Source: a bacterium (lineage in GTDB: Bacteria; Chloroflexota; Chloroflexia; Thermomicrobiales; UBA6265). From it: DNA of 8,742 nt. Below, piece by piece: positions 1 through 6,211 of this stretch (position 1 is the stretch's first letter; each line of letters begins with the position of its first letter). Location of the stretch: NCBI GenBank assembly GCA_029977305.1, contig JAPOLF010000084.1, positions 1 through 8,742 of the forward strand, read 5' to 3'. Position numbers and translations under genes: made by a program. The notes beneath the pieces were generated by a model that ran no database searches, was not told the DNA's origin, and saw only the letters and a list, made by a program, of their open reading frames with translations.

Positions 1-696
1 TCCGATGCGTGGTTCGACCTCGAGGTGCGCCACTTGGTCTCGGCCTACCTGCGGTGGGAGGCAGCGGAAGAAGGGCGGCGGGTTGATGATGCGGTGTTGG
101 ACGATGTCGACGCCCGCTATCGCGTGCTGCGCCGGGAGATCATGGACCATGGCAATGAGGAGACCGCAGAGGCGTGCATCAGCATCGTCCTCAAGCAGGC
201 CTCACTGCCGGTCGATGACACCGCGATCGCGACCGGGGTCGAGGTCATGATGCGTGAGGCACTCGCTGGCGCGGAGCCGGTGCCCGGGTCGGTGGAGACT
301 ATCCTGGCCCTGCGGGATGCAGGCGTGCCGTTGGCCGTCGTCTCGAGTGCCGTCTACCACCCGTATTTGGAGTGGACACTTGAGTCGTTCGGGGTGCGGG
401 ATGCCTTCGTGCAGGTGACCACGTCCGCGAGCGCGGGGTTTTACAAGGGCCGCCCAGAAATCTATTGGGATGCGACATCCCGCCTCGGGGTGAACCCGGC
501 TGAGGCGGTTCACATCGGCGATTCGCACCGTTGGGATGTGATCGGTGCGCAACGTGCTGGGATGCGCTCGGTGTGGTATCGGCGGGCGGCCGACGCACCG
601 ATGGAAGAGGGTGCCCTCCCCCACCCGACCGTCGAGACCATGGTCGGTGCGGACGCGGTGCTGCTCGATGTCCTGCGTGGCGGGGCAGCTCGGTGA
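1..696 (+). CDS. HAD-superfamily hydrolase, 5' end cut by window
   Basis: This frame is open from the first base and its true start, with the nucleophile Asp motif I, lies upstream. The visible 231 residues contain the other haloacid dehalogenase motifs. Motif II is a Val-Val-Ser-Ser stretch with the Ser/Thr around 343-348. The motif III Lys is at 445-447, in Tyr-Lys-Gly-Arg-Pro-Glu. Motif IV is His-Ile-Gly-Asp-Ser at 511-525, followed by Asp-Val-x-Gly-Ala-x-x-Ala-Gly-Met, the usual ending of phosphoglycolate phosphatase-like HADs. A helical cap domain precedes motif II, so it is a subclass I HAD. The likely activity is hydrolysis of a small cytoplasmic phosphate ester; the substrate cannot be read from sequence. 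Its TGA overlaps the trmD GTG by 4 nt, so the two are probably co-translated. The family call is firm; the specific function is unknown. Confidence 0.88.
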   Translation, partial: SDAWFDLEVRHLVSAYLRWEAAEEGRRVDDAVLDDVDARYRVLRREIMDHGNEETAEACISIVLKQASLPVDDTAIATGVEVMMREALAGAEPVPGSVETILALRDAGVPLAVVSSAVYHPYLEWTLESFGVRDAFVQVTTSASAGFYKGRPEIYWDATSRLGVNPAEAVHIGDSHRWDVIGAQRAGMRSVWYRRAADAPMEEGALPHPTVETMVGADAVLLDVLRGGAAR

Positions 697-1439
697 GCAC
701 GCCTGCGCTACGGTTCGATGTCTTCACGCTGTTCCCTCGGACCGTGGAAGCCCCACTGGAAGAGAGCATCATCCGGCGGGCGATCGAACGCGGGATCGTC
801 GCGGTGCAGGCGCACGACATTCGGACGTGGACGCATGATCGGCATCGCACCGCCGACGACACCCCTTACGGCGGTGGCGCGGGCATGGTGATGCTGGCAG
901 CACCGATCGTTGACGGGGTGGAGGCGGTGCTCGGGGACGAGTTACCCGCTGCTCGGGTACTGGTGATGACGCCGGCGGGGCGCGTGTTCGATCAGGCGAT
1001 GGCCCGCGATCTGGCGAGGGCGCAACGGGTGGTGGTGATCTGCGGACACTATGAAGGGATCGACCAGCGCGTGATCGATGTGCTCGGCGCGGAAGAGGTG
1101 TCCATCGGCGATTACGTGCTGACCGGCGGGGAACTGGCCGCATCGGTGGTGATCGACGCCGTGGCGCGCCTGGTGCCGGGCGTGATCGAGGAGGCGAGCA
1201 TCAGCGAGGAGTCGCACAGCTCCGGACTTGTGGAGTACCCGCAATACACGCGTCCGCAGCAGTATCGCGGGCTTGACGTGCCCGGAGTGCTGCTGAGCGG
1301 ACATCACGCGCAGATCGCGGCCTGGCGGCGTGCGGAGTCGATTCGGAAGACGGCTGCGATACGTCCCGATCTGTTGGCGAAGGCAGATCTCACCGAACGC
1401 GAGCGCGCCAAGGTCGAGGAGATCACGGGCGACGCCTGA
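693..1439 (+). CDS. trmD: tRNA (guanine-N1-)-methyltransferase TrmD
   Basis: TrmD methylates N1 of G37, 3' of the anticodon, using S-adenosylmethionine, and so prevents +1 frameshifting. The product is 248 residues, close to the E. coli length of about 255. Family hallmarks appear in order: F-D-V-F-T-L-F-P at residues 8-15, Y-G-G-G-A-G-M-V-M at 59-67, I-C-G-H-Y-E-G-I-D-Q-R at 116-126, the SAM-binding trefoil-knot stretch S-I-G-D-Y-V-L-T-G-G-E at 137-147, then the Y-T-R-P and L-L-S-G-H-H motifs near the C-terminus. The conserved Arg is R159 (E. coli R154). The position matching catalytic Asp169 of E. coli is Glu173 here. The GTG start is chosen because it places the canonical N-terminus correctly and gives a GTGA overlap with the upstream stop. 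There is no ribosomal-protein neighbour of the usual rpsP-rimM-trmD-rplS kind. It ends 5 nt from the convergent recO stop. Confidence 0.97.
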   Translation: MSTPALRFDVFTLFPRTVEAPLEESIIRRAIERGIVAVQAHDIRTWTHDRHRTADDTPYGGGAGMVMLAAPIVDGVEAVLGDELPAARVLVMTPAGRVFDQAMARDLARAQRVVVICGHYEGIDQRVIDVLGAEEVSIGDYVLTGGELAASVVIDAVARLVPGVIEEASISEESHSSGLVEYPQYTRPQQYRGLDVPGVLLSGHHAQIAAWRRAESIRKTAAIRPDLLAKADLTERERAKVEEITGDA

Positions 1440-1444
1440 TCGGC

Positions 1445-2239
1445 TCAGTGGCTGCGCTCGGGGGGAAGATCGAGCGAGCGCAGAACACGCAGGCTCTGCA
1501 GGTCGCGCTCGGTTTGTTGGCGGAGGTAGTCGGCGAAGATCAATTCGATCTCATCGCGAACCGCCTCTGGGATCGCGATGCGCGCCACGGCAGCAAGGCC
1601 TTCACGGTCGAGCAGGCGGACGATCTTCTGCGCCGAGAGAGACATCGGTCGGGCGGCATCGGCTCCGCCGCGACACGCCGGGCACAACACGCCGCCTTGC
1701 TGGCTGGACCACGCATTGGTCTCCGCTTGGAGGTCGTTCCCGCAATTGACGCAGCGGTAGATCTCGGGCCGGTATCCGAGCGCAGAGAGCAATGCCCACT
1801 CGAAGTGGCGGGTGATCATCCAGGGGTCCACATTGTCTGAGAGCAAGTGCAGAGAGTCGCTGAGCAGGCGATACGCGCGCGGGTTCTCCTGGCGATCCTC
1901 CGTCAGGCGGTTGAGGATCTCGGCGATGTGGGAGGCGTGGCCGAACGCTTCGAGGCTGGTGCGGAGCCCCTCGTGGGGATCAAGGGTGGTGGCGTCACTG
2001 ACGACGTCAAGGTCTCGGCCCTTGGCGAGAAGCAGCGATGAGCGGTGGAAGAACTCGAGGTGGGGGCCGGTCTTGCTGAGAGGCTTGCGCGCCCCTTTGG
2101 CAATGATCCGCAACTTGCCCCGTGCCGGGGTGAAGACCACGATGATGCGATCCGCCTCCCCATAGTCCATGCGGTGGAGGATGATCGCCTCAGTGCGGAA
2201 GAGGCGTTCGTTCAGGGGGATCCGGGAGGATTCGGTCAC
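1445..2239 (-). CDS. recO: DNA repair protein RecO
   Basis: RecO anneals single strands and works with RecR and RecF to load RecA at gaps in damaged DNA. The 264-residue product is of normal size (B. subtilis RecO is about 255). Residues 13-80 form the N-terminal OB fold, opening with L-F-R-T-E-A-I-I-L and the family's D-Y-G-E-A-D-R-I motif, then a basic K-G-A-R-K stretch that fits DNA binding. A helical C-terminal domain follows, with a four-cysteine zinc finger: C163-x2-C166 and C186-x2-C189. The GTG start at 2239 is the only in-frame initiator that keeps the first beta strand. I see no good Shine-Dalgarno before it, so the exact start is less certain than the gene. It is divergent from ccdA and tail-to-tail with trmD with only 5 nt between the two stops. 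Confidence 0.95.
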   Translation of the reverse strand: MTESSRIPLNERLFRTEAIILHRMDYGEADRIIVVFTPARGKLRIIAKGARKPLSKTGPHLEFFHRSSLLLAKGRDLDVVSDATTLDPHEGLRTSLEAFGHASHIAEILNRLTEDRQENPRAYRLLSDSLHLLSDNVDPWMITRHFEWALLSALGYRPEIYRCVNCGNDLQAETNAWSSQQGGVLCPACRGGADAARPMSLSAQKIVRLLDREGLAAVARIAIPEAVRDEIELIFADYLRQQTERDLQSLRVLRSLDLPPERSH

Positions 2240-2281
2240 CGGCCCACTCGCATCAGCATGCCTCGGGGGGAGGCGTCGTCA

Positions 2282-2300
2282 ACACTCACGATCGGAGTGT
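2282..2300. repeat. Perfect dyad in the recO-ccdA divergent spacer
   Basis: Two 6-nt arms, ACACTC at 2282-2287 and GAGTGT at 2295-2300, are exact inverted repeats around a 7-nt centre that is itself largely palindromic. The element lies between the two divergent genes. It overlaps a weak recO -10 candidate on the minus strand (TACACT, complement of 2296-2301). It is about 32 nt upstream of the ccdA -35 box. It could be an operator for a dimeric repressor, but six-base arms also occur by chance. Confidence 0.3.
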
Positions 2301-2332
2301 ACGCGACCGGTGCTGTGGGATCAGGATTGGCT

Positions 2333-2361
2333 TTGACCCGGTATGGGCAGGGTGGTACGGT
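2333..2361 (+). promoter_or_regulatory. Sigma-70-like promoter of the ccdA operon, probably leaderless
   Basis: A -35 box TTGACC (2333-2338; 5 of 6 consensus bases) is separated by exactly 17 nt from a weaker -10 box TACGGT (2356-2361; matches at first, second and last positions). A start point 7 nt beyond the -10 falls at 2369, the A of the ccdA ATG, which predicts a leaderless transcript. This fits the lack of a properly spaced Shine-Dalgarno before ccdA. The boxes are seen in the sequence; activity and start point are inferred. Confidence 0.5.
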
Positions 2362-2368
2362 TCGGTTC

Positions 2369-3118
2369 ATGACACCCAATGTCTCCTACATCGCCGCCTT
2401 TCTTGCTGGGGTGCTCTCGATTTCCTCCCCTTGTGTGCTGCCGTTGCTGCCGATCTTCCTGGCTCGGCTGGCGGGAGTCTCCGTCGGGAGTGATGGCGCA
2501 GCCGCGCGATCCCGATTGCTGGTCAATGCCGTCGCCTACGTTCTCGGTTTCTCCTTGGTGTTCATCTCCTTGGGGTTGGCGCTCGGGGCGGCAGGCGTGT
2601 TGGTCGATGCCGGAGAACTGGTGACCGGGAACCGCGTCTGGTTGATGCGGATCGGTGGGGTGCTCCTCGTAGTGCTGGGATTGCACCAGTTGGGGATCGT
2701 TCGCTTGCCCTTCCTTCAATACGACCATCGCATCTCGACTGACGAACTCCCGCGCGGACAGGTGACGTCGTCGTTCCTGATCGGGGTGACATTCGGGGCG
2801 GGTTGGTCGCCGTGTGTCGGTCCCATCCTCGGAGCGATCCTGACGCTCGCTGCGGGACAGGGCAGCGTGAGTCACGCCGGACTGCTACTGGCGACCTACT
2901 CAGCGGGTTTGGCGGTGCCCTTCTTGGCCGCGGCGGTGGCGTGGGGGTCGTCGCCGGGGTTCATCAAGCGGGTGAATCGGCACTTGGGCACGGTGACGAT
3001 GCTCAGCGGCGGCCTGATGGTCGGGCTGGGCGTGATCCTGTTCCTTGGCTGGTATCAGCAATTCTTCGCACGGCTGGTGGCTATGTCGCCCTGGACGCCG
3101 TGGGAGCCTACGCTGTGA
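2369..3118 (+). CDS. ccdA: Cytochrome c biogenesis protein CcdA (thiol-disulfide transporter)
   Basis: CcdA is an integral membrane protein that carries reducing equivalents from cytoplasmic thioredoxin to extracytoplasmic thioredoxin-like partners such as ResA. The 249-residue product has about six hydrophobic segments and the two diagnostic redox motifs: S-S-P-C-V-L-P with C22 in the first segment, and G-W-S-P-C-V-G-P with C149 in the fourth. These two Cys form the transmembrane relay pair. The length matches the short CcdA class rather than full DsbD, which has added periplasmic domains. The start at 2369 is chosen because the sequence from M-T-P-N-V-S-Y leads straight into the first membrane helix and the predicted start of transcription coincides with it; the frame is open upstream but non-homologous in character. 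It is first gene of the cytochrome c operon, with resB 13 nt downstream. Confidence 0.94.
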   Translation: MTPNVSYIAAFLAGVLSISSPCVLPLLPIFLARLAGVSVGSDGAAARSRLLVNAVAYVLGFSLVFISLGLALGAAGVLVDAGELVTGNRVWLMRIGGVLLVVLGLHQLGIVRLPFLQYDHRISTDELPRGQVTSSFLIGVTFGAGWSPCVGPILGAILTLAAGQGSVSHAGLLLATYSAGLAVPFLAAAVAWGSSPGFIKRVNRHLGTVTMLSGGLMVGLGVILFLGWYQQFFARLVAMSPWTPWEPTL

Positions 3119-3131
3119 TCGGGGGTACGTG

Positions 3132-4598
3132 ATGGCCAACGTCTCCGTCCCCTCCCCGGCTGCGCAGCAGTCCCCGGTAGATGTCGTCGTCGATCGCATC
3201 TGGCGGTTTTTCGTCTCGGTGAAGGCCGCGATTTGGGAGATCGTGTTCCTGACGGTGCTGGTGTTGATCGGGACGCTGCGCGGGAGTTCGGTCCCACAGT
3301 GGATTGCCGATCACGTGCCCGGCACGTCGGGGCTCGTCGAGCGGTGGTACGCGTGGGATGTGTGGCACTCCCTGCCGTTCATGGGGATTCTCACGTTGCT
3401 TGCGGTGGCGATCACCATCTGCACCGCGAATCGTGCGCCCGGCATCTGGCAGTCAATCGCCCACCCGACGGTGACCACCACGCGCGGATTCCTCCGGAAT
3501 GCGGAACTCTCCGCGACGATGGACCTGCCTGAGTCGCGAGAGGCCGCGGTGGCCACGATCAGCGCGGAGCTGCGCGGGGCGCGCTACCGGGTGCTGACCG
3601 AGGAACGGGGTTCCGAGACCCATGTCTATGCGGATCGGTTCCGCTACGGGAAGTTGGGGACGTTCCCATTCCATCTCGCGTTGATCACGGTGCTGGTTGG
3701 CGGGGTGGTAGGTGCCAAATGGGGATTCCGAGAGAATGCCTTCCTTGTGCCGGAGGGCGTGACGCGCGCGGTCGAGCATGGGACCGCGGTGAGTGTCCGG
3801 GTGGACGACTTCCAGGAAGTCTACCGGGAGACCGGAACCGCCAAGGAGTTCCGGAGCTCGATCGCCATTCTCGAGAATGGGGAAGAAGTAGCGGCGGGAT
3901 CGGTGAGCCCGAATCATCCGCTGACCTATGGCGACATGGTGTTCTACCAGTCGGGGTTCGGGCAGGCAGTGCACATCGACTGGGTGGATCCGACGACCGG
4001 GCAGTTGGTGGAAGAGCGATTGCCGCTCGGCGAGTTCCAGTCGAAGAACAATCCGGACGCCGCCGCCGCAGTGATCGACCTGGTGCCGGCAGGCGTGCAA
4101 CTGACGATCGTCGCGCCCGACAGCGACCCGCGCAATCAGCCGGAACTCGATCTCCTGAAACTCCGCAGTGGGCAGATGTACCTTCAGGTCAGTCCGCTCC
4201 CCGGCAACACCGCGCTCACCACGAAAGTGGAGTCCGTGATCAACCAGGGGGAAACGGTGGAGTTGGGGGGCGTCCCGTTCACGTTTGTGCGGGAGAAGCG
4301 GTTCACGGTGTTGCAGGTGGCGCGGAATCCCGCGATTCCGTTGTTCATCGCGTCGTCGTTCCTGCTTGTCGGGGGGTTGGCCTGCACGTTTTACTTCCCG
4401 CACCGGCGCATTCGCGGGATCATTGCCGGGACCGGGCCTGAGACATCTCAGGTGATGCTGGCGCCGATGGCCCGACGCGACTGGAGCGCGGCACGCTCGT
4501 TCACCTCTGTGGTGGAGCGGATGCGCGAGCACCTTCATGCACCGATTGTCTTGGTCGATCGCGAGCAATCCGAGGCTGCGACGTCCACCGGGGAATGA
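3132..4598 (+). CDS. resB: Cytochrome c biogenesis protein ResB (Ccs1/CcsB)
   Basis: ResB pairs with CcsA/ResC to form the System II cytochrome c synthase, which exports heme and ligates it to CxxCH motifs outside the membrane. The 488-residue product has the family layout. Membrane segments fall near residues 32-49, 82-98 and 180-196, then a large extracytoplasmic domain of about 200 residues follows, and a fourth segment lies near 401-422. His181, at the start of the third segment after R-Y-G-K-L-G-T, sits where ResB proteins keep a conserved histidine. The soluble domain contains N-H-P-L-T-Y-G-D-M-V-F-Y-Q-S-G-F-G (261-277), a typical ResB signature. A GTG immediately precedes the ATG; I chose the ATG, 6 nt after a GGGGG ribosome-binding candidate. 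About 65 residues follow the last membrane segment, presumably cytoplasmic. It lies between ccdA and ccsA, 13 nt and 63 nt away. Confidence 0.93.
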   Translation: MANVSVPSPAAQQSPVDVVVDRIWRFFVSVKAAIWEIVFLTVLVLIGTLRGSSVPQWIADHVPGTSGLVERWYAWDVWHSLPFMGILTLLAVAITICTANRAPGIWQSIAHPTVTTTRGFLRNAELSATMDLPESREAAVATISAELRGARYRVLTEERGSETHVYADRFRYGKLGTFPFHLALITVLVGGVVGAKWGFRENAFLVPEGVTRAVEHGTAVSVRVDDFQEVYRETGTAKEFRSSIAILENGEEVAAGSVSPNHPLTYGDMVFYQSGFGQAVHIDWVDPTTGQLVEERLPLGEFQSKNNPDAAAAVIDLVPAGVQLTIVAPDSDPRNQPELDLLKLRSGQMYLQVSPLPGNTALTTKVESVINQGETVELGGVPFTFVREKRFTVLQVARNPAIPLFIASSFLLVGGLACTFYFPHRRIRGIIAGTGPETSQVMLAPMARRDWSAARSFTSVVERMREHLHAPIVLVDREQSEAATSTGE

Positions 4599-4619
4599 GC
4601 ACGAAGTGACGACAAGCGA

Positions 4620-4636
4620 CGGCGGGTGAGCCGCCG
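4620..4636 (+). other. Small GC hairpin between resB and ccsA
   Basis: CGGCGG (4620-4625) and CCGCCG (4631-4636) form a perfect 6-bp stem with a 5-nt loop in the 63-nt gap between the two genes. No U-tract follows, so it is not a convincing terminator. It might be an mRNA stability or processing element. The ccsA ribosome-binding candidates lie just after it (AGGA at 4644-4647, GGA at 4650-4652). Confidence 0.3.
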
Positions 4637-4661
4637 GCGCGACAGGAACGGATAGATCGCC

Positions 4662-5561
4662 ATGGAAGGTTTGGTCCGACTCTCGTTCTACGCATTCGCG
4701 GCATCGTCGATCGCGCTGGCCGCGGCGACGGTGTGTTACCTGATCTTCGCGTTCGGTTGGATCCGGAACCGTGGCACGGCGCTCGCCGGGGCAGGCGGAC
4801 CGACGGTGATGATCGACAACGGCTCATCCTTCACCGAATCCATGGGCCGGTTCGCGACGATGCTGGCGTGGTTCGCCGTCGCGTTTCAAGGGATTTCCAT
4901 CGCGTTGCGTTCGATTGCGGCGGGACGGCTGCCGCTCTCGAACATGTACGAGTTCTCGAAGACCTTCATCTTCATCGTGCTGCTCGTGTACCTGATTTTC
5001 GAGCGGTGGTACGGGGTGAAGCAGGTCGGCACCGTGGTCCTCCCGCTGGCGCTCGCGATGGCCGGTTACGTGTGGGCGTTGCCGACGCGGCTCCGTGAGG
5101 TCGATCCGCTGGTGCCGGCGCTGCAGAACATCCCGCTGATGACGATCCATGTCTCGATGGCGATCATTGCCTACTCCACCTTCGCGGTGTCGTTCGCCGC
5201 AGCAGTGCTCTACCTCATCGCGAAGGACCGGAACATCAGCTGGCTCCCCAAACCTGCGTTGCTGGATGACCTTGCTTACCGGGCGGTGACGATCGGGTTC
5301 CCGGCGATGACGCTGGTCCTGATCCTCGGTTCGGTGTGGGCGTATCGCGCCTGGGGCACCTACTGGCAATGGGACCCGAAGGAGACCGCCGCACTCTTCA
5401 CCTGGTTGATCTACGGGGTGTACCTGCACACGCGGTCATTGCGCGGCTGGCGCGGGACCCGGAGCGCGGTGGTGCTGCTGGTGGGTTTCGCCGCGGTGAT
5501 GTTCACCTACTACGGGAACTACTTCTTCGGCGGACTGCACGCCTACGGCGGGGTCCGGTAG
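4662..5561 (+). CDS. ccsA: Cytochrome c biogenesis protein CcsA/ResC (heme handling, WWD domain)
   Basis: CcsA is the heme-handling subunit of the System II synthase and works with ResB. The 299-residue product is almost entirely hydrophobic, with about eight membrane segments. The WWD motif is intact: W-G-T-Y-W-Q-W-D-P-K-E-T at residues 231-242, which presents heme on the outer face. The expected histidines are present. H163 (T-I-H-V-S-M) and H293 (G-L-H-A-Y-G) fit the two external heme ligands that flank the WWD motif, and H256 (Y-L-H-T-R), just after it, fits the membrane histidine. This is the separate CcsA form, not the fused CcsBA seen in some epsilonproteobacteria. The ATG is supported by the hydrophobic N-terminus. 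It is followed after 9 nt by resA. Confidence 0.95.
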   Translation: MEGLVRLSFYAFAASSIALAAATVCYLIFAFGWIRNRGTALAGAGGPTVMIDNGSSFTESMGRFATMLAWFAVAFQGISIALRSIAAGRLPLSNMYEFSKTFIFIVLLVYLIFERWYGVKQVGTVVLPLALAMAGYVWALPTRLREVDPLVPALQNIPLMTIHVSMAIIAYSTFAVSFAAAVLYLIAKDRNISWLPKPALLDDLAYRAVTIGFPAMTLVLILGSVWAYRAWGTYWQWDPKETAALFTWLIYGVYLHTRSLRGWRGTRSAVVLLVGFAAVMFTYYGNYFFGGLHAYGGVR

Positions 5562-5570
5562 CTCCGCCAC

Positions 5571-6188
5571 ATGAGTGAGCCCCCGCGCGAGGAATCAATC
5601 GCAACGCCTCCCGTGACCTCGCGACGGCGCCTCATCGAGGCGATCATCGGGTTGGCTATCGCCGGTGGCATCGTGGTCGCCGTGTGGATCATCGGTGGAC
5701 GATCCGGGTGGAACTCCATCGGGACTGGCGGTGAGTTTCAGCGGGTGCTCCCCAAGGTGGGGGAACCGGCACCGGATTTCCTGACGCACGATGTGTTCGG
5801 CAACCCGGTACGCCTGAGTGACTACCGGGGCAAGCCGGTGTGGTTGATGTTCTGGGGGTCATGGTGCCCACCGTGTCGGTCGGAGTTCCCTGACATCAAC
5901 GCGGCGTTTCGGCAACTGGAACCGGAGGGGTTGGTGATGCTGGGGGTCTCCCTTCGGGAGTCACCGCTCGACGCGATCGCCTACGCCGCGCAGAACGATG
6001 CCGCGTTCATCGTGCTGACGGATCCGACGGAACAAGAGACCGGTGCGGCGTTCCCGATCTTCAACTTCCCGACGCATGTGTTCATCGATGAGGACGGCAT
6101 CATCCGATCGATCGTGCTCGAAGACATGAGCGAGGCCCAGGCGCTGGCCGAGGGTCGCGCCCTGCTCGACGGCTCAACCGGGAGCTAG
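5571..6188 (+). CDS. resA: Membrane-anchored thioredoxin-like protein, ResA/TlpA type
   Basis: ResA reduces the CxxCH cysteines of apocytochrome c outside the membrane before heme attachment, and is itself kept reduced by CcdA. The 205-residue product has about 20 cytoplasmic residues, one membrane anchor at about 21-43, a short linker, and a thioredoxin fold from about residue 62. The active site is W98-C99-P100-P101-C102, and the cis-Pro is P167 in F-P-T. Glu105, three residues after the second Cys, matches Glu80 of B. subtilis ResA (C-K-K-E-F there, C-R-S-E-F here), a residue tied to ResA rather than to general thioredoxins. I therefore prefer ResA over a generic TlpA, although TlpA cannot be excluded. 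The ATG lies 9 nt after the ccsA stop with no strong Shine-Dalgarno, which suggests coupled translation. It is last in the operon; the next gene is convergent, 23 nt away, and I saw no clear terminator. Confidence 0.9.
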   Translation: MSEPPREESIATPPVTSRRRLIEAIIGLAIAGGIVVAVWIIGGRSGWNSIGTGGEFQRVLPKVGEPAPDFLTHDVFGNPVRLSDYRGKPVWLMFWGSWCPPCRSEFPDINAAFRQLEPEGLVMLGVSLRESPLDAIAYAAQNDAAFIVLTDPTEQETGAAFPIFNFPTHVFIDEDGIIRSIVLEDMSEAQALAEGRALLDGSTGS

Positions 6189-6211
6189 GTACTCAGTCGC
6201 CCAACTGCACC

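Noticed and set aside
1455..1476. Hairpin CGCTCG...CGAGCG near the recO 3' end as a bidirectional terminator
   Set aside because: The stem is 6 bp with a 10-nt purine loop, lies inside the recO coding region, and has no U-tract on either side.
2045..2368. Upstream extension of the ccdA frame into recO
   Set aside because: The extra residues are antisense to recO and cross the predicted promoter; the family N-terminus begins at 2369.
3453..4568. 371-codon minus-strand open frame opposite resB
   Set aside because: It is rich in His, Arg and Pro with no hydrophobic or domain pattern. It is the expected antisense shadow of a GC-rich gene with clear ResB signatures.
6189..6211. Terminator between convergent resA and the Cys-rich gene
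   Set aside because: The 23-nt gap holds no inverted repeat or T-run that I can see.
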